DNA from: Candidatus Thalassarchaeum betae | Lineage (GTDB): Archaea; Thermoplasmatota; Poseidoniia; Poseidoniales; Thalassarchaeaceae | NCBI GenBank assembly: GCA_022448665.1 | Contig: JAKUUO010000041.1 | Span: forward strand, 1 to 7,860 | Direction of reading: 5' to 3' | DNA length: 7,860 bases | Shown here: positions 1-6,593 of the stretch, piece by piece | How the letters are laid out: each line of letters starts with the position of its first letter | Position numbering within the stretch: the first letter of the stretch is position 1 | The notes under the pieces: generated by a model | What the model was told of the DNA's origin: nothing | The model's input: only the letters and a program-made list of their open reading frames with translations | Databases searched by the model: none | Position numbers and translations under genes: made by a program

Positions 1-1
1 A

Positions 2-238
2 GACGACGACGGCGACGGTTACTCCGATGCGGACGAGACAGACTGTGGTTCCGACCCATTGAACGCCAACTCGGTACCAACGGACACCGATGGCGACGGA
101 ATCTGCGAAGTCAGGGACAATGACAACACCGATGGTCCCGACTACGTCGATCCGGATGAAGGCGGAAGCACCCCGGGGTTCGGACTGATCTCGGCTCTGG
201 CCGTGCTCGCACTGGCGGCTCTCGCTAGAAGGGACTGA
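2..238 (+). CDS. C-terminus of a secreted Ca-binding surface protein with PGF-CTERM-like sorting tail (partial)
   Basis: Only the last 78 codons are in the window; the reading frame is open from base 2 to a TGA at 236-238. The visible part begins with Asp-rich loops of the DxDxDG type (DDDGDGYSDADE near residues 1-12 and DTDGDGICE near 29-37), the pattern of thrombospondin type-3 / dockerin-like calcium-binding repeats. Two cysteines (in ETDCGSDP and DGICE) could form a disulfide. An acidic linker leads to STPGFGL, then a hydrophobic helix of about 15 residues (LISALAVLALAALA), and the chain ends in RRD. Small motif with PGF, membrane helix and basic end is the hallmark of PGF-CTERM proteins, which archaeosortase processes and anchors to the archaeal surface. 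The protein is therefore probably extracellular, but its main function lies upstream of the window. Seen: repeats and tail. Inferred: sorting and calcium binding. Confidence 0.85.
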   Translation, partial: DDDGDGYSDADETDCGSDPLNANSVPTDTDGDGICEVRDNDNTDGPDYVDPDEGGSTPGFGLISALAVLALAALARRD

Positions 239-314
239 TGGCGCCGACAGCAGGACTCGAACCTGCGACCTGTGGATTAACAGTCCACCGCTCCACCAAC
301 TAAGCTATGTCGGC
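239..314 (-). tRNA. tRNA-Asn (anticodon GTT), CCA encoded
   Basis: The reverse complement folds into a full cloverleaf of 76 nt. The acceptor stem GCCGACA pairs perfectly with TGTCGGC. The D arm is GCTT/GAGC with loop AGTTGGTG. The anticodon stem GTGGA/TCCAC encloses the loop CTGTTAA (anticodon GTT, Asn). The variable region is AGGTC, and the T arm GCAGG/CCTGC encloses TTCGAGT. The discriminator base is G, followed by an encoded CCA (239-241 on the + strand read tgg). No intron is present. The gene lies 40 bp downstream of guaAb on the same strand, so it may be processed from the end of that transcript; no convincing TATA element is visible in the 40-bp gap. The 3' CCA directly touches the stop codon of the opposing surface-protein gene. 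Confidence 0.97.
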
Positions 315-354
315 CTGACTCGCGGCTTGCTCACACCTTCATCAAAGAATCGGA

Positions 355-1299
355 TTACTCCCACTCGATTGTCCCGGGTGGTTTGTGAGTGATATCGTAC
401 ACCACACGGTTCACCTGGCCCTTCAGGGAATTGGTGATCTCGGTGCTGATTCCAGCCAGCACATCGTGTGGAATCTCCGAGTATCTGGCGCTCATGCCGT
501 CGAGGCTCGTCACTGCTCTCACCACCACCGTCTCACCGTGCACGCGCACGTCGCCGTGCACCCCCACGCTCCTTACCGGAAGGAGGGCGGCGAAGTACTG
601 CCAGGGCAGTTCGCACTTGCCATCGGCGGCCGCGGCCTGTAGATGCGTCTCGACGATGTGGCAGGCCTCGCGGCAGGCCTCAACCCTCTCAGGGGTAAGG
701 TCCCCGAGGACTCGCACGGCGAGGCCCGGGCCGGGGAACGGCTGTCGCTCGCTGGAAGGGATCTCGAGCTTGCGCGCGATTTCACGTACCTCGTCCTTGT
801 AGAACTCACGCAATGGCTCGACTATGATCAGATCGACGTCGTCCGGCAGGCCGCCGACGTTGTGGTGCGACTTGATGACGTCACGCTCGCCGCCGCCGGA
901 CTCAATCCAGTCCGGCGCGATAGTGCCCTGAACTAGGAACTTCGCACCGCACAGAGCCTGCTCATCCTCGAACACCCGAATGAACTGCTCGCCGATGACC
1001 TTGCGCTTGGCCTCGGGTTCGGTGATGCCTTTGAGGTGGTTGAAGAAGCGCTCTGAGGCGTCTACCACCTTGAGCTCGATGCCCATATCGGCGAACATCT
1101 CGGCGACCTCATCGGACTCGTGCTTGCGCATCAGGCCGGTGTCGACGTAGACGCAGTGAAGCAGGCTGCCGACCGCACGGTGGGCGAGGATTGCGGCTAC
1201 CGTGCTGTCGATGCCCCCTGAGCAAGCGATAATCGCAGTGTCGCTGATCTGCGACTGGAGGGCCTCCACCGCCTCGTCAACCAGCATCTGAGTCTGCAT
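355..1299 (-). CDS. guaAb: GMP synthetase, ATP-pyrophosphatase subunit (GuaAb type)
   Basis: This enzyme adenylates XMP with ATP and aminates it to GMP, the last step of guanine nucleotide synthesis; ammonia comes from a separate glutaminase subunit (GuaAa), not in this window. The protein has 314 residues from the ATG and lacks an N-terminal glutamine amidotransferase domain, matching the archaeal two-subunit form. The PP-loop SGGIDS is at 27-32. GTIAPDWIES is near 125-134 and IKSHHNVGGLP near 142-152, both family signatures. RQPFPGPGLAVRVLG (185-199) begins the dimerisation/XMP-binding domain, which ends in the canonical THKPPGTIEWE. An in-frame GTG four codons upstream (1311) overlaps the purE stop as GTGA. 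I prefer the ATG because GAGAGG lies just before it and the family begins a short distance before the PP-loop. It follows purE in a purine pair and precedes tRNA-Asn. Confidence 0.96.
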   Translation of the reverse strand: MQTQMLVDEAVEALQSQISDTAIIACSGGIDSTVAAILAHRAVGSLLHCVYVDTGLMRKHESDEVAEMFADMGIELKVVDASERFFNHLKGITEPEAKRKVIGEQFIRVFEDEQALCGAKFLVQGTIAPDWIESGGGERDVIKSHHNVGGLPDDVDLIIVEPLREFYKDEVREIARKLEIPSSERQPFPGPGLAVRVLGDLTPERVEACREACHIVETHLQAAAADGKCELPWQYFAALLPVRSVGVHGDVRVHGETVVVRAVTSLDGMSARYSEIPHDVLAGISTEITNSLKGQVNRVVYDITHKPPGTIEWE

Positions 1300-1303
1300 C
1301 AAA

Positions 1304-1309
1304 CCTCTC
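1304..1309 (-). promoter_or_regulatory. Shine-Dalgarno-like site for guaAb
   Basis: GAGAGG on the minus strand sits 4 nt before the ATG at 1299. The spacing is a little short, but there is nothing comparable ahead of the alternative GTG at 1311, so it favours the ATG as start. It lies across the purE stop codon, which suggests translational coupling. Confidence 0.4.
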
Positions 1310-1781
1310 ACTCTCTCAATGACTCGTCATCTGCGATGACTCTCGCGGTACGTGAATTGCGCCACTCGGAGAAATTGGCAGCGAGTTCGGCGTCGTTCAT
1401 CGCCAGCATCTGAATAGCGAGTACTGCTGCGTTATCACCACGGTCGACGCCGACAGTGGCCACGGGCATCCCGGGAGGCATCTGGACAATAGAGAGGAGG
1501 CTGTCAAGTGGGACCTTGCCGCCCACTGGGACGCCGATGACGGGCAAGGTGGTCATCGCAGCGACCACACCTGGGAGGGCGGCTGCCATCCCGGCAATAC
1601 CGATGAATATCTTGCATCCGTCGTCGATGGCCGAGGCGACGACGTCCTCGAGGTACTTGGGCGCGCGGTGGGCCGATGCGACCCTGACTTCGTGCGATAT
1701 TCCAAATTCAGAGAGCACTGCCGTGCACTTGTCTGAAACAGGTAGGTCGGACTTCGATCCAAGTAGGATGCAGATGTCCAT
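1308..1781 (-). CDS. purE: N5-carboxyaminoimidazole ribonucleotide mutase / AIR carboxylase (PurE)
   Basis: PurE makes 4-carboxy-AIR in de novo purine synthesis, from N5-CAIR (class I) or directly from AIR and CO2 (class II). From the ATG at 1781 the protein has 157 residues, typical for single-domain PurE. Visible signatures are LLGSKSDLP (6-14, phosphate-binding loop), the catalytic SAHRAP (36-41), GIAGMAAALPGVVAAMTTLPVIGVPV-type core split over 61-86, and LDSLLSIVQMPPGMPVATV (92-110). SAHR favours the class I form, which normally works with PurK; no purK is seen here. At position 69 an Ala stands where the E. coli-type AAHLPG motif has His. An in-frame ATG at 1850 with GAGGT 11 nt upstream would add 23 non-conserved residues and overlap the preceding gene by 14 nt; I prefer 1781 on family alignment, with moderate certainty. 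guaAb follows immediately. Confidence 0.95.
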   Translation of the reverse strand: MDICILLGSKSDLPVSDKCTAVLSEFGISHEVRVASAHRAPKYLEDVVASAIDDGCKIFIGIAGMAAALPGVVAAMTTLPVIGVPVGGKVPLDSLLSIVQMPPGMPVATVGVDRGDNAAVLAIQMLAMNDAELAANFSEWRNSRTARVIADDESLRE

Positions 1782-1836
1782 GCACTGCCGGGTCGTGGTC
1801 GGTTCAAATGCCTGCCGTCGCGAACCCGAGGGAGCA

Positions 1837-2697
1837 TCACTCCTCTTCATCTAGGACAATCAACCTCGTTGGCCATTCCTGTCCATTCTGCTCGACCGGA
1901 GGCCTCGAGAGAACCTTCTGAACCTCCGTGTCGGCTGCCTTGGTCTCGAAGAACGGGTCTTGAACGAAACCAGATCGGTGCACGAACGTCAGCCCCAAGA
2001 AACGGATGTCATCGCGGCTGACGCCACCGATGGACAGGTGACCGTGTTCGCATCGGGCTCTGGCTATGGGCCCGGTGGTCCAATCCTCCGAAACCACATC
2101 CCAGCGTGGTCCAAGCAGGCCTGAGGAACTCCAGCCGGATGTCTCGATCGGCAGCAGCCATCGTGCAGGAGGGGTCGAAACGATGTCTTGTATCATCCCT
2201 ATTGATCGGAGCCAGACGAGCCAGAACAGCAGATAGGAAATCCATCCGAGCAGAGGGTCCCACACAACGTGGAGGAGGAACAGCAGTGCAGCGAGTGCGA
2301 AGGTCTTCCAGTCAAGGGGCAGCGAGAACAGCCCGTCATCAGACATCGGCTGTTCGTTTCTAGCAATGTAGAGAGGGATCAAGATTAGGAGCCATGAGAT
2401 AGCGAATAACGAGGCAGCGACCTCCCTGTCGTACGGTACCCTGTCTGGGAAGACCAGCGGGGCGGCGGTCATCGCAAGGAAGAACGGGGACCAAGCCAGA
2501 GGCAGGAGGATCGATGAACTGACGGGTTTGTGGCGTTGTCGTATCCACCCTCTGCCACCCTTCCTCGGAAAGCTGCTGGCCCAGGTGTCCGGAGGAGAAG
2601 CCTCTCCGGCCCTGAGGTCTGGAGGTTTCCCGCCCTGACTCAACTTCCACCAGCGAGACTCGCCGAGCAGCCAGTCGCCGTCCAGCCCCTGCTCCAT
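1837..2697 (-). CDS. Hypothetical membrane protein, about four transmembrane helices
   Basis: I do not recognise this 286-residue protein. It has a soluble N-terminus of about 58 residues rich in Trp, Gly and Pro (for example GDWLLGESRWWKLSQGG at 7-23) with a basic patch (RKGGRGWIRQRHK, 45-57). Hydrophobic segments follow at about 61-83, 93-112, 131-148 and 150-167, the last two probably a hairpin. The C-terminal 115 residues are soluble, Trp-rich, and end in an acidic DEEE. The Arg/Lys-rich flank before the first helix argues for a cytoplasmic N-terminus. It starts at an ATG 42 bp downstream of gcvPB; GGAGG lies only 2 nt before that ATG, closer than usual, so the start is uncertain. Its stop lies near the purE start. 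Its position inside a glycine-cleavage/purine cluster suggests co-transcription, but nothing in the sequence ties it to either pathway. Confidence 0.8.
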   Translation of the reverse strand: MEQGLDGDWLLGESRWWKLSQGGKPPDLRAGEASPPDTWASSFPRKGGRGWIRQRHKPVSSSILLPLAWSPFFLAMTAAPLVFPDRVPYDREVAASLFAISWLLILIPLYIARNEQPMSDDGLFSLPLDWKTFALAALLFLLHVVWDPLLGWISYLLFWLVWLRSIGMIQDIVSTPPARWLLPIETSGWSSSGLLGPRWDVVSEDWTTGPIARARCEHGHLSIGGVSRDDIRFLGLTFVHRSGFVQDPFFETKAADTEVQKVLSRPPVEQNGQEWPTRLIVLDEEE

Positions 2698-2739
2698 GGC
2701 CTCCGCAAGGGTTGGCCGGTCTTCTCCGCTTCGGCGAGA

Positions 2740-4251
2740 TCATTCGGGGCCGGGGTGTCTCAAAACGAGGTTTCGCGCCGCCCACACCTCGTCGACGCGG
2801 CGCACATCGGTGGTGTGCGGTGCGGTGGTGACAATCTCCGGGTCCTCCGAGAGGATCCTGTGTAAATCGGCAGCGAAACGGTCCATGACCTCCTTGGACT
2901 CGGTCTCGGTAGGCTCGATCATCAGGCACTCCGGGACGATCATCGGGAAATACAGGGTCGGGGCCATCACACCGTAGTCGAGCAGCCTCTTCGCTATGTC
3001 CCTGCCAGTCACCCCGACCGCGTCCTTTAGCGGGCTCATGGACAGGGTGAACTCGTGCATGACCACGTCTGCGGGCGCGCCGTCGAGCGGCATCGCGTGC
3101 ATGGCTGCGGCCGCGTCTGCATCGGGGTTCATGATGCGGTGGCGCAGGTAGTTGGCGTTGAGTACCGCGTGCTCGCTCATCCTCTCCAACTCGCGCCCGT
3201 ACCTGCGGTAGAACGCCCAAGCACGGACCACTGCACCGGAGTTGCCGTGCCACTGCTGGATCTTCCCTATGCTAGCATCACCGATGTCGCGCCAGTGGTA
3301 CCAATAGCCATCACCGACCCCTTTGGGGTCGCCATCAGACCGCTCCCTCCGGTCTGCGACCGGAGAGGGCAGGAATGAGGCCAGATGCGACTTCACCCCG
3401 ACCGGCCCGCTACCGGGGCCACCACCGCCGTGGGGCTGGCTGAAGGTCTTGTGAAGGTTGTAGTGGACGGCGTCGAAGCCCATCCTACCCGGATCGGTCT
3501 TACCGAGGATAGCGTTGAAGTTGGCGCCGTCATAGTACATCTGGCCGCCTGCGGCGTGGACTGCCTCGGCGGCCTCCACGATATCCGGCTCGAAGACCCC
3601 TAGCGTCGAGGGGTTGGTGATCATCATCGCAGCGGTGTCATCTCCGAGCGCTCCCCTCAATGCGTCGAGGTCGATGCGGCCGTCGGAACCACTCGGGATC
3701 TCGATGATGTCGTATCCGCACATGGCGGCTGAAGCCGGGTTGGTCCCGTGAGCGGAATCGGGTACGATGACCTTGTCACGGCCGCCCTCGCCGATGCTGC
3801 GATGGTACTCCTGTATGCAGCGCATCGCCGTGAGCTCTCCCTGCGCACCTGCAACCGGCTGGAGGGTGACCTCGTCCATGCCTGAGCAGATGGAGAGCAT
3901 CTCCTGCATCTCGTAGAAGATAGCCAGAAGCCCCTGGATCTGGTGCTCGGGCTGCATGGGATGGATCCGGTCTATGCCCGGGAGCTGCACTATCCGCTCA
4001 TTGAGTCTGGGATTGTGCTTCATCGTGCACGAGCCCAGAGGGTAGAACCCGGTGTCGATGCCGAAGTTGCGGTTGGACAGCCAAGTGTAGTGGCGCACCA
4101 ACTCTGGCTCGCTGGCCTTGGGCCACGCCGGAGGCGATTTCCTGCGAAGGACCTCGGGGACCGTGGCCCAAGAGGCCTCGGCGCCCATTGTGGGCTCCGG
4201 CTGGGACCATCCAGCGCCGTCTGCGCCTCTGAACGCGAACAGGTCGCTCAT
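2740..4251 (-). CDS. gcvPB: Glycine dehydrogenase (decarboxylating) subunit 2 (P-protein beta)
   Basis: This is the PLP-carrying half of the split P-protein of the glycine cleavage system, which decarboxylates glycine and passes the aminomethyl group to the lipoyl arm of the H-protein. The 503-residue protein shows YPLGSCTMKHNPRLNE (70-85), DSAHGTNPASAAMCGY (165-180), DGANFNAILG (241-250) and the PLP site HYNLHKTF with Lys268, followed by the glycine-rich SQPHGGGGPGSGPVGV (271-286). The C-terminal HEFTLS (399-404) and LYFPMIVPECLMIEPTET (433-450) are also family signatures. Length is slightly above the usual 480-490. The ATG at 4251 overlaps the gcvPA stop as ATGA, implying translational coupling and equal stoichiometry. 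The reading frame is open for 40 further codons upstream, but those lie inside gcvPA and look unlike the family. Partners GcvT, GcvH and lipoamide dehydrogenase are not in the window. Confidence 0.97.
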   Translation of the reverse strand: MSDLFAFRGADGAGWSQPEPTMGAEASWATVPEVLRRKSPPAWPKASEPELVRHYTWLSNRNFGIDTGFYPLGSCTMKHNPRLNERIVQLPGIDRIHPMQPEHQIQGLLAIFYEMQEMLSICSGMDEVTLQPVAGAQGELTAMRCIQEYHRSIGEGGRDKVIVPDSAHGTNPASAAMCGYDIIEIPSGSDGRIDLDALRGALGDDTAAMMITNPSTLGVFEPDIVEAAEAVHAAGGQMYYDGANFNAILGKTDPGRMGFDAVHYNLHKTFSQPHGGGGPGSGPVGVKSHLASFLPSPVADRRERSDGDPKGVGDGYWYHWRDIGDASIGKIQQWHGNSGAVVRAWAFYRRYGRELERMSEHAVLNANYLRHRIMNPDADAAAAMHAMPLDGAPADVVMHEFTLSMSPLKDAVGVTGRDIAKRLLDYGVMAPTLYFPMIVPECLMIEPTETESKEVMDRFAADLHRILSEDPEIVTTAPHTTDVRRVDEVWAARNLVLRHPGPE

Positions 4252-5621
4252 GCTCCCGCCCCCCCTATCCAAGAGGACAGCCCTGCGACCAGAGCGTCGA
4301 TGTCGGACTCGCTGGTGCGCTCGTCGGCACCGATGAGCAGGCAGGTGGACATTCCGTAGTCCGCCCACCACACGCCGAGGTCGAAGCCACCGAGCACCCC
4401 CTCGCCGTCCAAGTGCGCAAGAGCTTCGGACGCCTCGCCGGGAAGCTTGACTGCGAACTCGCGGAAGTTGCTCGCTTTGGGGTCAACCAGTTCGATGCCA
4501 TCGATTGCTGTGACCGCTTTCTTCGTGGCCTCTGTCGCAGAAGCGACCCTCAGTGCCAGCCTCTCGAGCCCCTGGGGGCCGAGTAATGCCATGTGCATGG
4601 CCCCCATCAGTGCGATGAGCGTCTCGTTGGAGCAGATATTCGACGTCGCGCGGTGTCTGCGGATATGCTGCTCGCGTGTCGACAGCGTGAGTGTGAATGC
4701 GCGCTTGCCATCGACATCTCTCGTCAGCCCCACTATCCTGCCGGGCATCTGCCGGGTGTAATTCTGGCCGCAGGCGAATATGCCGTAGATCGGCCCGCCC
4801 GCAGTAGGCCCGATTCCGAAAGGCTGACCCTCCCCCACGACGATGTCCGCACCCCAGTTCCCGGGTGGCTCGACTATCCCGAGAGAGACTGCATCAACTC
4901 CGACGATGAGGGCCGTCTCGTCGCCGATGACCCCCTTGAGCTGCATCAGCCCCGGATCCAAAATCCCGAACGAGCTCGGCTGCTCGACGTATACCGCACA
5001 GCAACCAGCGGCGGAGGCAGCCGATTCCATGTCTATGTGGCCATCTCGCAGGTGCTCGAGCATCCTAATCTCGATTCCGCTCCCTTGGGTATAGTTGCGT
5101 ATCACCTCGAGCCTGTGCGGAGGGACGAACATAGAGACGTAGACGATACTCTGCTGGCTGGCCTTGCGACCGTGGACCCTCACAGCGCATGTGATAGCCT
5201 CGGCCGCTGCGGTCGAGGAGTCGTACATCGAGACGTTCGCCACAGGCAGCCCGACGAGTTCACTGATCATGGTCTGGAACTCCCACATCGCCTGCAGCAT
5301 GCCTTGGCTGACCTCAGGCTGGTAGGGAGTGTAGGAAGTCAGGAACTCACCGCGTGTGGCAAGCATGCTTACCATAGAGGGAACGTAATTCCGGGCTAGT
5401 CCTGCGGCGAGGAAGCTGGGCCTCTGGTCAAGGTTCACATTGGTGTTCAGCAATCGCTGGGCGTCGGCCCAGATCTCCTCCTCAGTCTGGGGCTCGCGCA
5501 GCGGCAGAGGGCCATTGCGGCGGATGGCTTCGGGTATGTTCGAGAACAGTTCGTCGATGGACTTCATGCCCATGCTTTCGAGCATCTCCTGCTCGCGTCC
5601 GAGATTCGGCAATTGGTCCAT
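4248..5621 (-). CDS. gcvPA: Glycine dehydrogenase (decarboxylating) subunit 1 (P-protein alpha)
   Basis: This is the N-terminal-half homologue of P-protein, which pairs with GcvPB, probably as an alpha2beta2 tetramer in the cytoplasm. The 457-residue protein carries MLESMGMKSIDELFSNIP (13-30), the typical opening of the family, then SYTPYQPEVSQGML (96-109), SMYDSSTAAAEA (131-142; the common form has DGAT or DGST), GADIVVGEGQPFG (257-269), RQMPGRIVG (290-298) and TREQHIRRHRATSNICSN (315-332). As expected for this subunit it has no PLP lysine motif; that is in GcvPB. I chose the ATG at 5621 because GGGAG lies 9 nt upstream and the family starts about ten residues before the MLESMG block. A TTG at 5675 would add 18 residues of no obvious family similarity. 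It is the first gene of the minus-strand cluster and is divergent from the SDR gene. Confidence 0.97.
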   Translation of the reverse strand: MDQLPNLGREQEMLESMGMKSIDELFSNIPEAIRRNGPLPLREPQTEEEIWADAQRLLNTNVNLDQRPSFLAAGLARNYVPSMVSMLATRGEFLTSYTPYQPEVSQGMLQAMWEFQTMISELVGLPVANVSMYDSSTAAAEAITCAVRVHGRKASQQSIVYVSMFVPPHRLEVIRNYTQGSGIEIRMLEHLRDGHIDMESAASAAGCCAVYVEQPSSFGILDPGLMQLKGVIGDETALIVGVDAVSLGIVEPPGNWGADIVVGEGQPFGIGPTAGGPIYGIFACGQNYTRQMPGRIVGLTRDVDGKRAFTLTLSTREQHIRRHRATSNICSNETLIALMGAMHMALLGPQGLERLALRVASATEATKKAVTAIDGIELVDPKASNFREFAVKLPGEASEALAHLDGEGVLGGFDLGVWWADYGMSTCLLIGADERTSESDIDALVAGLSSWIGGAGA

Positions 5622-5747
5622 TGCATCCGGCTCCCGCCTCTCGGCGGCACGAAGGGGAATCACGAGAGTCTTCAATGTTCGTCGTGTTGGGAAGTACGGG
5701 TCACCGACACACTCATAATCGCTTGAACGGAGTCAGTGCCGAGTGGC
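5622..5747. promoter_or_regulatory. Divergent intergenic region between gcvPA and the SDR gene
   Basis: These 126 bp separate two genes transcribed away from each other and must hold at least the promoter of the gcv-purE-guaAb cluster. The most AT-rich point is CATAATC at 5714-5720 (GATTATG on the other strand). It could serve as a weak TATA element about 30 nt before the SDR ATG at 5748, giving a near-leaderless transcript. A second AT-rich patch, AACATTGAAG on the minus strand (about 5669-5678), could serve gcvPA. Neither is a strong archaeal TATA/BRE match, and no inverted repeat suggestive of an operator stands out. The gcvPA leader is too short for a recognisable tandem glycine riboswitch. 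Confidence 0.35.
5631..5635 (-). promoter_or_regulatory. Shine-Dalgarno site for gcvPA
   Basis: GGGAG on the minus strand, within GAGGCGGGAG, lies 9 nt before the ATG at 5621. It supports that start over the upstream TTG at 5675. Confidence 0.5.
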
Positions 5748-6593
5748 ATGAAGGTTGCAATCTCGGCTTCGGATGCATTCGTAGCGCCGTACATCGCGGA
5801 GATGCTAGGCGCCTCCGCAGTGGTAATCCCTGACGAAGCCCTCCATGACCACACTTCACTGGACGCGATGCTCACACCCTGCAGCGCCCTGATACACATC
5901 AACTCGCGGCCCGTCGATACATCAGTCGATCGTGACGACAGGGGGGCTTACATCTCCATGAGAGAGGAGTCCAGACCGATTCTCGATGCCGTCGACCGTC
6001 ATGGGGGGTTGCATCTCATCATCCTCGGCACCCTCCGCGTCCACCCCCAGTGGACCCCGGGTGAGCCCTACTATGGGCTCGAATCGACTCTGGCCCCACG
6101 CGATGTGGCTGCGGAAGGCCAGTTATGGATGGAGGAGAACGCGCTGGAGAGAGCTGAGATCGAGCGCCCCGTCAGCATCATCCGAGCCTCCAACGTCCAG
6201 GGGGTCCCTCTGAACGGCCCGCCGGGCAACGGCCTGCTCCATCGCTGGGCGGAGGAGTGCCAGATTGGCTGGATCAACATCCCCGGAGACGGCTCGGATG
6301 TCAAGGACTTCATCCATGTGCAGGACCTCGTCCGGGTCCTAAAGGCGGTCTTGGACGACCCGCCGCCTACCCGGGAGAGCATAGCAGTAGGTTCGGGTAA
6401 GGGCATATCCATGGCCGACCTAGCGGCAGTCTACCACAGCAACACCGGGTGCGATAACGAGTTCGGCCAGAGCGCCGCCGGCGAGGTGTTCGGGATAGTG
6501 GATGCCTGGGTCCTCGAGGAGAGGTTCGGTTTCAGGCCCCAGATCAGCCTCGAGGAGATGATCGGCGAGGCCTTCGAGACCGCAGGTCACTGA
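5748..6593 (+). CDS. Extended-SDR (NAD-dependent epimerase/dehydratase-like) protein with degenerate motifs
   Basis: The 281-residue protein has the general shape of a nucleotide-sugar epimerase/dehydratase: an opening beta strand (MKVAIS), a central SIIRASNVQGVPLN (143-156, family LRxxNVYG), INIPGDGSDVKDFIHVQDLVRVLKAVL (177-203, family GDGxxxRDFIxVDDVxxA, strongly kept) and a C-terminal FGFRPQISLEEMI (260-272). The signature residues look changed. The glycine motif TGGxGFIG is SASDAFVA (6-13), with Ala or Ser at each Gly. The YxxxK catalytic pair aligns with Ala121 and Gln125 in DVAAEGQ. Tyr residues at 108-109 (PYYGLES) have no Lys at the right spacing. It may therefore bind no dinucleotide, or use it differently; a substrate cannot be named. 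An in-frame GTG at 5736, with GGAG 3 nt before it, would add four residues; I prefer the ATG because MKVAIS is a normal Rossmann start. The gene is divergent from gcvPA and overlaps the next convergent gene by 7 nt. Confidence 0.85.
   Translation: MKVAISASDAFVAPYIAEMLGASAVVIPDEALHDHTSLDAMLTPCSALIHINSRPVDTSVDRDDRGAYISMREESRPILDAVDRHGGLHLIILGTLRVHPQWTPGEPYYGLESTLAPRDVAAEGQLWMEENALERAEIERPVSIIRASNVQGVPLNGPPGNGLLHRWAEECQIGWINIPGDGSDVKDFIHVQDLVRVLKAVLDDPPPTRESIAVGSGKGISMADLAAVYHSNTGCDNEFGQSAAGEVFGIVDAWVLEERFGFRPQISLEEMIGEAFETAGH

Noticed and set aside
315..354. Terminator or tRNA promoter between guaAb and tRNA-Asn
   Set aside because: No T-run on the minus strand and no convincing TATA box at the expected distance; the gap cannot be assigned.
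2360..3253. A 297-codon minus-strand open frame spanning the end of gcvPB and the start of the membrane protein
   Set aside because: It is Arg/Pro-rich and of low complexity, as expected for an out-of-frame reading of high-GC genes, and it would destroy two better supported genes.
4252..4371. 40-codon N-terminal extension of GcvPB
   Set aside because: It lies inside gcvPA in another frame, is Arg-rich, and the ATGA overlap at 4248-4251 gives a natural coupled start.
4593..5399. A 268-codon plus-strand open frame opposite gcvPA
   Set aside because: Its sequence shows no family likeness, it lies wholly antisense to a strongly conserved enzyme, and long antisense frames are expected at this GC content and codon bias.
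5622..5675. TTG-started N-terminal extension of GcvPA
   Set aside because: The 18 extra residues show no family likeness and a well-spaced GGGAG precedes the ATG at 5621.
5622..5747. Glycine riboswitch ahead of gcvPA
   Set aside because: The leader is too short for a tandem aptamer and I see no conserved core elements or terminator hairpin.
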